A DNA stretch of 52,030 bases from assembly GCF_007992095.1 (NCBI RefSeq), contig NZ_BJZP01000029.1:1-52030 (forward strand). Reading direction: 5' to 3'. Under the pieces are notes generated by a model, which made no database searches, was not told the origin of the DNA, and saw only the letters and a list, made by a program, of their open reading frames with translations. This document shows, one piece after another, positions 15,534 to 23,728 of this stretch (position 1 is the first letter of the stretch; each line of letters starts with the position of its first letter). This DNA is from Paenirhizobium naphthalenivorans. GTDB lineage: Bacteria; Pseudomonadota; Alphaproteobacteria; Rhizobiales; Rhizobiaceae. Position numbers and translations under genes: made by a program.

Positions 15534-16577
15534 ATGACGATTGGCATGGTGAAGCCTGCAGCCGCGGTCGAGGCTGGTCGCAAGGTGAAAGCGGAAACGC
15601 GCGGTTCTCAGGGTGTCAGGCGATTTGGTGCGGCGCTGCGGCTGGCTTCGAACCTGGCCTATGATGGATTCCGCTATTGGCGAAATGCCTATCTTCTGGA
15701 GGCAAGTCGATCTCGGCAGCGCGCCGCGCGGATGATGGCCGACGCGCACTTTCTCGAATATGGCATGTCACTTTCCAACGCAAAGACCGGGTTAGGACGC
15801 GCCCGCGCCGAACGCCTCGCATCGGATATGGAACTGCATCTGCGTGAAAGCGGGCCGGATTCTGCAAGCGCGATCGCGCGGAAGACGCTGGAAAGCTATC
15901 TGATGTTCAATGCTGTCGATAACAGTGGCCTGAAGGATCTGCAGGCCGTTCTTACCCGGCACCCCGCCGCGGCCCGGCATGATGTTGCCGCGGGTGTGGA
16001 GACGGTGAGCGCCGCCGAAATCCATGCGAAATCCGCCATCGACTTCCTTGGTTTCGTGCGCTCGCGTCACTCCATCCGCAGCTTCAAGCCGGGACCGCAG
16101 CCGGTCGAAGAGCTGAAGCGCGCCGTTATCGCGGCACAGGAAACGCCGTCGAGCTGCAATCGCCAGTCCTGTCATGTTTTCGCCTATACTGATCCGGCTC
16201 TGCTCGAACGTGTCCGCAAGATGCAGGCGGGCAACCGGACTTTCGGACACCAACTGGCCGGCATTCTCATCGTCACCAGCAATCTGAATGCCTGGGAAAC
16301 GGTGGGTGAACGCTACCAGGGCTGGGTGGATGGCGGTTTGTTCGCGATGACGCTAGCCTATGCCCTGCACGCCGAAGGGCTCGGCACCTGCATGTTGAAC
16401 TGGTCCGTCGAGAAGGAGCAAGATAGGGCACTCAGGCGCCTGACGGGTCTCGACGACAGTCAGCTTGTCATCACGATGATGGGGTTCGGCTGGCTGCCGG
16501 AAACGCTCGATGTCTGCGTTTCCCAACGGCTTCCGCTTTCGGAAACACTGACATTGAACCCTCCGCTCACTGGTTGA
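15534..16577 (+). CDS. Nitroreductase-family flavoprotein with N-terminal extension
   Basis: A 347-residue protein. The C-terminal half (about 175-347) is a nitroreductase/flavin oxidoreductase domain: FVRSRHSIRSFKPGPQP (FMN phosphate-binding R-S-x-R), QETPSSCNRQSCHVFAY, and GLFAMTLAYALHAEGLGTCMLNW. The N-terminal about 170 residues are helical and contain HFLEYGMSLSNAKTGLGRA. This resembles the H-x-LEKGL-x-FG motif of extended nitroreductases seen in surface-polysaccharide clusters. ATG 15534 follows GAGAGGA. It is preceded by a FadR-type operator and followed by the operator-controlled GMC gene, so it is probably part of the regulon. Its substrate is unknown; FMN-dependent reduction or desaturation of a pathway intermediate is possible. 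Confidence 0.8.
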   Translation: MTIGMVKPAAAVEAGRKVKAETRGSQGVRRFGAALRLASNLAYDGFRYWRNAYLLEASRSRQRAARMMADAHFLEYGMSLSNAKTGLGRARAERLASDMELHLRESGPDSASAIARKTLESYLMFNAVDNSGLKDLQAVLTRHPAAARHDVAAGVETVSAAEIHAKSAIDFLGFVRSRHSIRSFKPGPQPVEELKRAVIAAQETPSSCNRQSCHVFAYTDPALLERVRKMQAGNRTFGHQLAGILIVTSNLNAWETVGERYQGWVDGGLFAMTLAYALHAEGLGTCMLNWSVEKEQDRALRRLTGLDDSQLVITMMGFGWLPETLDVCVSQRLPLSETLTLNPPLTG

Positions 16578-16628
16578 TGCTAGGTGGACATAAGATTGAT
16601 ATTGACAGGGGTCAAGAGCACTGCATTT

Positions 16629-16643
16629 AATGGTCCGGCCATT
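16629..16643. promoter_or_regulatory. FadR/GntR-type operator
   Basis: AATGGT-CCG-GCCATT, one base off the consensus. It sits within a longer near-palindrome (TTTAATGG to CCATTTAAA) located 34 bp before the GMC oxidoreductase start. Confidence 0.65.
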
Positions 16644-16676
16644 TAAAGAATGGCCACTGGGAGGAGTGGGAGGAAA

Positions 16677-18314
16677 ATGTCTGAATTGACGTTCGATTAT
16701 ATTGTGATCGGCGCGGGCTCCGCCGGCTGCGTCATCGCAAACCGGCTGTCGGCAGATCCGTCAGTTCGTGTGGCTCTGGTCGAGGCTGGCGAGTCCTACA
16801 CGCGCTTTCCGCTCAATCTGAAGGTCAAGCTGCCGTTCGGGAATATCTTTCTGCTCCCGGATGCACGCTATAATTGGAACGACGAGTTCATTGCGTCAGA
16901 CGCCAATCCCGACCGGCGCATTCCCTGCCCGCGCGGCAGGATCGTTGGTGGCTGCTCTGCCGTGAACGGGACCGTCTACATGCGCGGCCATGCCTCCGAC
17001 TACGATGAATGGCAAGCGCAGGGCAATGAAGGCTGGAGCTATGAAGATGTCCTGCCGGCCTTCAAGGCCCACGAGAACTGGAAGCTCGACGTCAACGGGG
17101 AGTTCCATGGGCGCGGGGGTGAACTGAACGTTGCCACGGTGCCGTCGCCGAATGCGATTTCCGCCGCTCTGATCGATGGCGGCCGGGAAACCGGCCATGA
17201 GGCGACCCGCGATTTCAACGGTCCTTCGCAGGACGGTTTCGGACTCTTTTCCGTCAACCAGCGCAATGGCATGCGCATGAGCAGCGCGGAGGCTTTTTTG
17301 CGTCCGGCAAAGGGGCGGCGAAATCTCACTCTTCTCGATGGAGCGCTGGTCGAACGCATCAATGTCGAAAACGGTCGCGCGACCGGCATCACAGTGGTTC
17401 GTCAAGGCAAACGCCAGACGATCCGCGCGGCGCAGGAAATCGTGCTTTCCGCCGGGACAATCAATTCGCCCCACCTTTTAATGCTGTCGGGAATCGGGCC
17501 TGCGTCGGAATTGAACCGGCATGGCATCGAGGTGGTTGCCGACCTTCCCGGCGTTGGGCGGAACCTTCAGGACCATCCGGCCGTTGGCGTGGCGGTCGAG
17601 GACACTTCCGGCCACACGCTGGCGCTTTCCTGGAAGACGTTGCCCAAGCTGACGGCCCAAGCCCTGCGATACATCCTGACTCGCAAGGGCGTGTTCGCCT
17701 CCAATGTCGCGGAAGTCGGCGGTTTTCTGCGCAGCCGCCCCGGTCTAAACCGCCCGGATGTGCAGGTCACCTTTCTCATGGGCCTGAAGACCGCCGCAGC
17801 GCTCATTCCGAGGCAGCACGGTTTCGTCGCGCTCGTCAACATCTGTCGGCCGGAGAGCCGCGGCCGGCTGGAACTGCGCTCGGCGTCGCCGCTCGACCGC
17901 CCGAAACTGACAGCCAATTTCCTCGACAACCAGAACGATGTCGACACTCTGGTGCGCGGCATTCGCGAGGTACGCCGGGTCATCCGCAGCACCGCGATGA
18001 AACCTTATGCCGGCAAGGAACTGCTGCCGGGCGATCAGGTCACAGGCGACGCCGATCTTGAGGCCTATGTGCGGTCCACCGTGGCCACCGTCTATCATCC
18101 CGTCGGCACCTGCAAAATGGGTCCTGCCAGCGACCCGATGGCGGTCGTTGATCCGCAATTGCGCGTCAGGGGCATTGCCGGGCTCAGGGTGGCCGACGCT
18201 TCGATCATGCCGAGCATCGTCGCGGGCAATACCTCCGCGCCGGCAATGATGATCGGCGAACGCGCCGCCGCCTTTATTCTGGGCGAACGCAAGATTGATC
18301 GTCGCGCAGCCTGA
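16677..18314 (+). CDS. GMC-family FAD-dependent alcohol dehydrogenase
   Basis: A 545-residue flavoprotein of the glucose-methanol-choline family, closest in style to AlkJ/choline dehydrogenase-like alcohol dehydrogenases. Features are the Rossmann GAGSAGC at 12-18, the GMC signature GGCSAVNGTVYMRG near 95-108, the second signature SAGTINSPHLLMLSGIGP, and the active-site His in YHPVGTCKMGP plus the C-terminal NTSAPAMMIGERAA. It should oxidise a primary alcohol and pass electrons to the quinone pool or another acceptor. The start ATG 16677 follows GGGAGG; an upstream ATG at 16650 has no such site. The aldehyde dehydrogenase that follows would take the product. Confidence 0.9.
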   Translation: MSELTFDYIVIGAGSAGCVIANRLSADPSVRVALVEAGESYTRFPLNLKVKLPFGNIFLLPDARYNWNDEFIASDANPDRRIPCPRGRIVGGCSAVNGTVYMRGHASDYDEWQAQGNEGWSYEDVLPAFKAHENWKLDVNGEFHGRGGELNVATVPSPNAISAALIDGGRETGHEATRDFNGPSQDGFGLFSVNQRNGMRMSSAEAFLRPAKGRRNLTLLDGALVERINVENGRATGITVVRQGKRQTIRAAQEIVLSAGTINSPHLLMLSGIGPASELNRHGIEVVADLPGVGRNLQDHPAVGVAVEDTSGHTLALSWKTLPKLTAQALRYILTRKGVFASNVAEVGGFLRSRPGLNRPDVQVTFLMGLKTAAALIPRQHGFVALVNICRPESRGRLELRSASPLDRPKLTANFLDNQNDVDTLVRGIREVRRVIRSTAMKPYAGKELLPGDQVTGDADLEAYVRSTVATVYHPVGTCKMGPASDPMAVVDPQLRVRGIAGLRVADASIMPSIVAGNTSAPAMMIGERAAAFILGERKIDRRAA

Positions 18315-18368
18315 ACGACATCGGTCCTTACGACATTTCGGAGCGAAGCGCTCACAAGGGAGAGTAAC

Positions 18369-19859
18369 ATGGGAATTCACGATCAGCGTCTCATCGAGAC
18401 GATTGCGTCCTTGCAGGACAAGCCCGCCAAGCTGCTGATCGACGGCCAATGGGTCGACGCGCTGTCCGGCGAGACCTTCGCAACCTACACGCCAGCAACC
18501 GGCCAGCCTATCCGTCAGGTCGCCAAGGGGGGCGCCGCCGATATCGATCTGGCAGTCACTGCCGCGCGCCGCGCTCTGGAGGACGGACCCTGGGCCCGAT
18601 TCTCGCCGTTCGACCGGCAGGCGGTGCTGTTGAAGCTAGCCGATTTGGTCGAAAGCAACTGGGATCAGATCTCACTCATCGACACGGTCAATATGGGCAA
18701 CCCGATCACGCGCACCGCGGCTGCCAAGCGCCGCGCCGTCGGGCTGCTGCGCTACTATGCTGGTCTGGCCACCGCCATTCATGGCCACACGATCTCGACC
18801 TCCCAACCGGGCGATCCTCTGGCCTATACGCTACGCGAGCCGGTCGGCGTCGTCGGCGCCATCAATCCATGGAATGGCCCGATCGGCATGGCGATCTGGA
18901 AGATCGCGCCGGCGCTGGCGGCGGGTTGTACGGTGATTCTGAAACCCGCCGAGCAGGCACCGCTTTCGCCGATCTTTCTCGGCCAGCTCTGCCTCGATGC
19001 CGGCGTTCCGCCGGGCGTCGTGAACGTCGTCGCGGGGCTGGGCGATGCCGGCGCGGCACTTGCTGCCCATCCCGGCGTCGACAAGGTGGCCTTCACCGGT
19101 TCGACCGGCGTCGGCCAGCGCATCATCCAGGCGTCCGCCGGCAATGTGAAGCGCGTTAGCCTGGAACTCGGTGGCAAATCGCCCAATATCGTCTTCGCCG
19201 ATGCCGACCTTGACAAGGCGGTGCCGGCGGCGGCCATGGCGGTGTTCACCAATTCAGGCCAGATCTGCTCGGCTGGCACGCGGCTTTTCGTGGAGGACAA
19301 TATCTATGACGAATTCATCGAAAGGGTCGCAGACTTTACGCGCTCTTTGAAGGTTGGCGATCCGCTCGATCCGGAAACGCAGCTTGGCCCCGTCGTCTCG
19401 CTCGAACAGATGGAGCGCATCGTCGGTTACATCGACGCGGGCCGCGCTCAGGGTGCCACGGTCACGGTCGGAGGCGGGCGCATTTCCGACGCCGGTCTGG
19501 AGAACGGCTATTTCTTGCAGCCCACCGTTTTCAGCGGTGTGGAGGATGACATGAAGATCGCCCGCGAGGAGATTTTCGGTCCGGTCATCTCGGCGCTGCG
19601 GTTCAGCGACATCGATGACGTGCTGCGCCGTGCGAATGACACGACTTTCGGCCTCGGTAGCGGTGTCTGGACCCGCGACATCACCAAGGCGAACTACATG
19701 TCGCGCCGTCTGAAGGCGGGAAGCGTCTGGGTCAACTGCTATCAGATCATGGACCCGGCGGTTCCCTTCGGCGGCTACAAGATGAGCGGCTACGGTCGCG
19801 AGTCCGGTCTGGAGCACATCGAGGAGTTCCTGAACACCAAGGCGGTCTGGATCGCCTGA
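18369..19859 (+). CDS. NAD(P)-dependent aldehyde dehydrogenase 1
   Basis: A 496-residue aldehyde dehydrogenase with nucleophile Cys300 (NSGQICSAGTR), general base Glu266 (SLELGGKSPN), cofactor loop FTGSTGVGQ and the oxyanion Asn in INPWNGP. It converts an aldehyde to a carboxylic acid. AAGGGAGAG precedes ATG 18369. The gene lies 54 bp after the GMC dehydrogenase, suggesting one transcript and a consecutive alcohol-to-acid conversion. A paralogue is encoded at 32847 beside the P450 genes. Specificity is not deducible. Confidence 0.92.
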   Translation: MGIHDQRLIETIASLQDKPAKLLIDGQWVDALSGETFATYTPATGQPIRQVAKGGAADIDLAVTAARRALEDGPWARFSPFDRQAVLLKLADLVESNWDQISLIDTVNMGNPITRTAAAKRRAVGLLRYYAGLATAIHGHTISTSQPGDPLAYTLREPVGVVGAINPWNGPIGMAIWKIAPALAAGCTVILKPAEQAPLSPIFLGQLCLDAGVPPGVVNVVAGLGDAGAALAAHPGVDKVAFTGSTGVGQRIIQASAGNVKRVSLELGGKSPNIVFADADLDKAVPAAAMAVFTNSGQICSAGTRLFVEDNIYDEFIERVADFTRSLKVGDPLDPETQLGPVVSLEQMERIVGYIDAGRAQGATVTVGGGRISDAGLENGYFLQPTVFSGVEDDMKIAREEIFGPVISALRFSDIDDVLRRANDTTFGLGSGVWTRDITKANYMSRRLKAGSVWVNCYQIMDPAVPFGGYKMSGYGRESGLEHIEEFLNTKAVWIA

Positions 19860-19934
19860 CAAGGAAAATGCAACGGCATGGAGGAATGCCGGCGCATTTC
19901 CAATTCTGAATTCATTCTCATTCTGGAGGAGAAA

Positions 19935-20975
19935 ATGGGAAGGCATGTATTCAAGGTGGCGCTGTGCGCCGCCATCGTGGGCCTGTGTGCAATTGCGGGC
20001 GGACCTTCCATGGCTGCGGAGGAAAAGGTGAAACTTTCCGTTTCGCTTTTCACCCCGCCGTCGAGCGATCTCAACAAGCAGATGCGCAAGATCAACGAGG
20101 CGCTGGATAAGGAAACCGGGGGGCGTCTGAATCTCGAATTGTACGAGGCCTCCCAGATGGGACCGGCACCCCGCCAGTTCGACCTCGCGCGCACCGGCGT
20201 CTCCGACATCGCAGTTGCTCTGCTGGGCCTCACGCCGGGCCGTTTTCCCTTGATGGAGATGCTGGATATTGCCGGTGTCGCCGACAGCGGTACGGGTCTT
20301 GACATCGTGGCGCCGGTGTCGGCCGCCGCACTCGAGTTGAGCGACCGCTATCTGCAACGCGAACTCAATGGCGTGAAGCTGCTGAACGTCACCATTCTGC
20401 CGAACCCTGTCCTTCTCACCACCAGGGAGATCATGGGACTGGATGAGATCAAAAACAAGCGCATCCGTTATCCCGGACCTGCCTACGCCAAAATGCTGGA
20501 GTCCGTGCATTCCGTGCCGACCTTCATCGCGTCGACGGAAATGGGCGAGGCCCTCTCGCGCGGGACGATCGACGGCGCATTGACCGGTTATGCGGGCATC
20601 GTGTCGTTCAAGTTGCTGGACAGTGCCCGCTATCTGCTGGAACTCGCCTCCGGCGGAATGACCTTCGTGGTCGTCATGAACCCGGCCGCATACGAAAAGC
20701 TGCCCGACGATCTCAAGTCCGCCTTCGACAAGCACTTCGGTGCGCAGGGACAGCGGGAGTGGGGGCGCGTGCTCGCTCGCGGTGAACTCGAATCCCGTGA
20801 CGAACTCGTGCAAAAGGGACTGGTGATCAAGAGCCTCAGTCCGCAGGACGCGGAGGCCTTCGCGCAGATCTCGAAAAAGCTGCAGAGCGACGCCGCCGAT
20901 GCGCTGGACGCAAAGGGCATGAACGGAACCGAGTTCCTGAAATCCCTGGCCGAAGTCTCGAAACGATACCACTGA
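19935..20975 (+). CDS. dctP: TRAP transporter solute-binding protein (DctP family)
   Basis: A 346-residue periplasmic binding protein with a signal peptide (basic MGRHVFK, hydrophobic core, cleavage after SMA-AEE). The DctP core carries FTPPSSDLNKQM, ELYEASQMGPAPRQFDLARTG, the NKRIRYPGPAYAKMLES region that usually provides the carboxylate-binding Arg, and SRGTIDGALTGYAG. ATG 19935 is preceded by GGAGGAG; an upstream in-frame ATG at 19878 lacks one. It delivers an organic acid to the DctQM membrane proteins encoded next. The ligand may be the acid growth substrate of the cluster; this is inference from position. Confidence 0.88.
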   Translation: MGRHVFKVALCAAIVGLCAIAGGPSMAAEEKVKLSVSLFTPPSSDLNKQMRKINEALDKETGGRLNLELYEASQMGPAPRQFDLARTGVSDIAVALLGLTPGRFPLMEMLDIAGVADSGTGLDIVAPVSAAALELSDRYLQRELNGVKLLNVTILPNPVLLTTREIMGLDEIKNKRIRYPGPAYAKMLESVHSVPTFIASTEMGEALSRGTIDGALTGYAGIVSFKLLDSARYLLELASGGMTFVVVMNPAAYEKLPDDLKSAFDKHFGAQGQREWGRVLARGELESRDELVQKGLVIKSLSPQDAEAFAQISKKLQSDAADALDAKGMNGTEFLKSLAEVSKRYH

Positions 20976-21036
20976 CGAAGATCGCGTCTGGATTTCGGAC
21001 GGCGTCGTCCCGCAGCTTCCACACAAGGGCACCTCT

Positions 21037-21519
21037 ATGCGGTTTCTCGAAAGGATCAACCACATCATGATGATCGGTGCCGCCTTGGCATTGATCATCA
21101 TCATCTGCGCTACACTTCTCGACATCGTCTTCGACATCGCCACGCAAAGGCCGATCAACGGCGTCTACGATGTTGTTGAAGCCTGTCTCGCTTTCGTCAT
21201 TTTCCTTGCCCTCCCGTCGATTTTCCAGAGAGAGGAAAATATCCGGATAGATCTGATCGACTATTTCCTTCCCCCTCCGCTCCTGAAGGCGCTGATTCTT
21301 TTCACGCGTCTCGTAACATTGGGTTTCGTCGTTCTCACGTTCATTTCCATGCTCAATCCATTCCTCGATGCGTGGAATTTCGGTGACACGAAATACGAAA
21401 CGGGCATTCCGATCTGGGTCATATGGATACCGATCCTGATGGGGGCGGCGGGCGCGACGTTGAGCGTGCTCGCCACCATTTTCCGACCTTCCGCAAACTC
21501 AGTCATCTTCAAGGAATAA
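21037..21519 (+). CDS. dctQ: TRAP transporter small permease (DctQ family)
   Basis: A 160-residue four-helix membrane protein with hydrophobic segments near 10-35, 48-65, 84-105 and 125-148. The typical DctQ pattern is RPINGVYDVVEACLAF followed by FQREENIRIDLIDY. It lies between the binding-protein and large-permease genes in the usual P-Q-M order and forms the membrane complex with DctM. Confidence 0.88.
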   Translation: MRFLERINHIMMIGAALALIIIICATLLDIVFDIATQRPINGVYDVVEACLAFVIFLALPSIFQREENIRIDLIDYFLPPPLLKALILFTRLVTLGFVVLTFISMLNPFLDAWNFGDTKYETGIPIWVIWIPILMGAAGATLSVLATIFRPSANSVIFKE

Positions 21520-21523
21520 CCTA

Positions 21524-22831
21524 ATGAGCGTACAGGTTATCGGTCAGGTCGGCATGCTGGCTCTGATATTCTTCGTCTTCATTCGCATACCGGTCGCCGT
21601 GGCCATGGGGCTGGTCGGCTTCGGCGGCTATTCGCTCATCAACGGTGTCGATCGCGCCTTGCAGGTTGCCGGTCAGGTTCCTTACGATATCGCGACGAAC
21701 TACACCCTGTCCCAGCTTCCCCTTTTTGTGTTGATGGGGGACCTGGCCGTCCGGTCCGGCATGTCGGGACGGCTCTATAGCACCGCGCAAGACATTTTTG
21801 CGGGTTTGCGCGGCGCCCACGCCTACGCGACTCTCGGTGCAAGCGCAGGCTTCGGTGCGGTTTCCGGCTCCTCGGTTGCCACGGCGGCGACTATGACGCG
21901 CGTTGCCGTTCCGTCGATGCAAGAAGCAAAATACGACGACAGGCTTTCGGCAGGCTGCATCGCAGCAGGCGGTACGCTCGGAATTCTCATTCCGCCATCC
22001 ATCGCACTGGTCATCTTCGCAATGATCGCCGAAGAATCCGTTCCCCGCCTTTATGCGGCGAGCCTGGTCCCCGGCATTCTCCTGTGTTTCCTCTATATTT
22101 TTATCGTCGCGATTATCGTCTGGATCGCGCCTCACTGGGCGCCCCAGACGAGCGACCGACCGAGATTCAGGGACCGCATACGTTCGCTGGGGCAGGTGTG
22201 GGAGATTGTCGTCCTCTTCGCAATGGTGATGGGCGGTCTTTACACTGGCCTGTTCACAGCCACCGAAGCGGCGGCAGTCGGTGCTTTCGGCGCCTGGCTG
22301 CTTGGGACGGTGACAGGCCGGCTGACGGTCGCGGACACGAAGGAAGCGATCTTTGCGACTATACGGACATCCGCCGTATTGTTCGCGATCCTCTATGCTT
22401 CCAATATTTTCGCATATTTCGTAGTTCTGGCGCAGTTGCCGCAGGGTCTCGTGAGTTGGGTCAACAGTATGGATCTGAGCCCGATCGCTCTCATGCTGCT
22501 GATCAGCGGCTTCTACATCATTCTGGGTTGCTTCCTCGAAGCGTTCGGCATGATCCTGATCACGGTTCCGATTCTTCTGCCTCTCATCCAGCAGGCCGGC
22601 TTCGATCCGGTCTGGTACGGTGTTTTTATCGCGATCATGATCGAGGTCAGCATGATTACCCCGCCTGTGGGGATGAACATCTTCGTCATGCAAGGACAAA
22701 TGCCGGGGATTTCCCTGCCGCGGCTCTACCAGAGTGTCATGCCTTTCGTTATCGCGCCCATTCTTCTGACCGTCATGATCATCCTTGTGCCCGAGATCGC
22801 CACCTGGCTCCCGGCTGTATTGTTCGACTGA
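21524..22831 (+). CDS. dctM: TRAP transporter large permease (DctM family)
   Basis: A 435-residue polytopic sodium-coupled permease with about 12 hydrophobic segments. DctM hallmarks are present: SQLPLFVLMGDLAVRSGMSG, AYATLGASAGFGAVSGSSVATAATM, CIAAGGTLGILIPPSIALVI and TPPVGMNIFVMQG. The start lies 4 bp after the dctQ stop, with AAGGAAT upstream. It completes a three-gene carboxylate importer, and a long hairpin follows the gene. Confidence 0.92.
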   Translation: MSVQVIGQVGMLALIFFVFIRIPVAVAMGLVGFGGYSLINGVDRALQVAGQVPYDIATNYTLSQLPLFVLMGDLAVRSGMSGRLYSTAQDIFAGLRGAHAYATLGASAGFGAVSGSSVATAATMTRVAVPSMQEAKYDDRLSAGCIAAGGTLGILIPPSIALVIFAMIAEESVPRLYAASLVPGILLCFLYIFIVAIIVWIAPHWAPQTSDRPRFRDRIRSLGQVWEIVVLFAMVMGGLYTGLFTATEAAAVGAFGAWLLGTVTGRLTVADTKEAIFATIRTSAVLFAILYASNIFAYFVVLAQLPQGLVSWVNSMDLSPIALMLLISGFYIILGCFLEAFGMILITVPILLPLIQQAGFDPVWYGVFIAIMIEVSMITPPVGMNIFVMQGQMPGISLPRLYQSVMPFVIAPILLTVMIILVPEIATWLPAVLFD

Positions 22832-22861
22832 CATCGGCGAGCTTCCGGTGCCGCAAATCGT

Positions 22862-22902
22862 CCGTCGTGCGCTGAAATTCCGTTTCAGTCGTTGCACGAC
22901 GG
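22862..22902. terminator. Hairpin after the TRAP operon
   Basis: Outer arms CCGTCGTGC (22862-22870) and GCACGACGG (22894-22902) enclose a second stem CTGAAA/TTTCAG (22872-22877 and 22883-22888). No T-run follows, so termination could be partial or Rho-assisted. Confidence 0.55.
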
Positions 22903-22920
22903 ATCGAAAGGAAGATACAT

Positions 22921-22935
22921 AATGGTCTGATCAAT
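22921..22935. promoter_or_regulatory. Imperfect FadR/GntR-type operator
   Basis: AATGGT-CTG-ATCAAT: the left arm is perfect and the right arm carries two changes. It ends about 20 bp before the GTG of regulator 2, where autoregulation would be expected. Confidence 0.45.
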
Positions 22936-22955
22936 TGAAGCCGAGAGAGAATCGC

Positions 22956-23702
22956 GTGTCAGACAAACAAGCCTTCAAGCCCGTTCGGACCAAGCGTGCT
23001 TTCGAAGAGATTTGCACTCAGATTCGCCACGAAATACAGTCGGGTTCATTGTCCGCCGGCGATAAGCTGCCGTCCGAGCGAGAACTCGCCGAGCAGTTCG
23101 AGGTGAGTCGATCCACCGTTCGCGAAGCGTTTCGCACTCTGGAGATGAGCGGCGTTCTGTCTTTGCAAAAGGGCATGTATGGCGGTGCGGTCGTCATGCA
23201 AGGCGATCCACAACCGATCACCCAGACCATGCAGGACCTGCTTTCTCTTGGTGGCCTGTCGCTCGAGGATTATACTGAAGCGAGGGTATGCCTCCAGCGC
23301 GAAATCATTCGCCTCGCCTGTGAACGGGGGACCGAAGAGGATTTCGACGCCATCAAGGCGAATATCGCGAGCCTTCGAGCCGCAGGCCCGAGGGTCAGCG
23401 GGGACGAACGAACCCGCATGACACAGGAATTCTACGATCTTCTCGCCAAGGCAACGAAAAATAGGGCTATGTCGGTGATCATGAGCGCGTTCACTGTGCC
23501 GCTGGGTTACTATCTTAAACAGATAGGGCCTGACCGAAGCTGGGATGTGGCAGCCTCGCGTGAGAAATTCCTCAAGCATCTGCGCAAGCGGGACGTGCCG
23601 GCGGCCGTGGCCGAAATGACCGACCACATGCAGCGGCTGCACGCCTATTTGCTGTCCAGAATGTCCGAAGCGGCCCACGCTTCTGATAAAACCGGCGCAT
23701 AA
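22956..23702 (+). CDS. FadR-type GntR regulator 2
   Basis: A 248-residue GntR-family repressor. The winged helix is FEEICTQIRHEIQSGSLSAG and LAEQFEVSRSTVREAFRTLEMSG; the FCD-like effector domain follows (EDYTEARVCLQREIIRLACE, FYDLLAKATKNRAM, HMQRLHAYLL). It is more divergent than regulators 1 and 3: the Asn in F-Y-H-E-L-A-x-x-x-x-N is kept but the His is replaced (FYDLLA), so its metal or effector site probably differs. GTG 22956 with GAGAG upstream is chosen over TTG 22935, which lies inside the operator. It probably controls the neighbouring promoters and itself. Confidence 0.85.
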   Translation: MSDKQAFKPVRTKRAFEEICTQIRHEIQSGSLSAGDKLPSERELAEQFEVSRSTVREAFRTLEMSGVLSLQKGMYGGAVVMQGDPQPITQTMQDLLSLGGLSLEDYTEARVCLQREIIRLACERGTEEDFDAIKANIASLRAAGPRVSGDERTRMTQEFYDLLAKATKNRAMSVIMSAFTVPLGYYLKQIGPDRSWDVAASREKFLKHLRKRDVPAAVAEMTDHMQRLHAYLLSRMSEAAHASDKTGA

Positions 23703-23728
23703 GCCCCATTGGCTGTGCACATAGCCGT

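Noticed and set aside
19254..21158. A 634-codon minus-strand open frame
   Set aside because: It runs antisense through the end of the aldehyde dehydrogenase and the whole dctP gene, both of which have clear motifs. Its own translation has no domain and the composition typical of a high-GC shadow.
21521..22897. A 458-codon minus-strand open frame
   Set aside because: It is antisense to dctM and very rich in Arg, Asp and His, the signature of a reversed membrane-protein gene.
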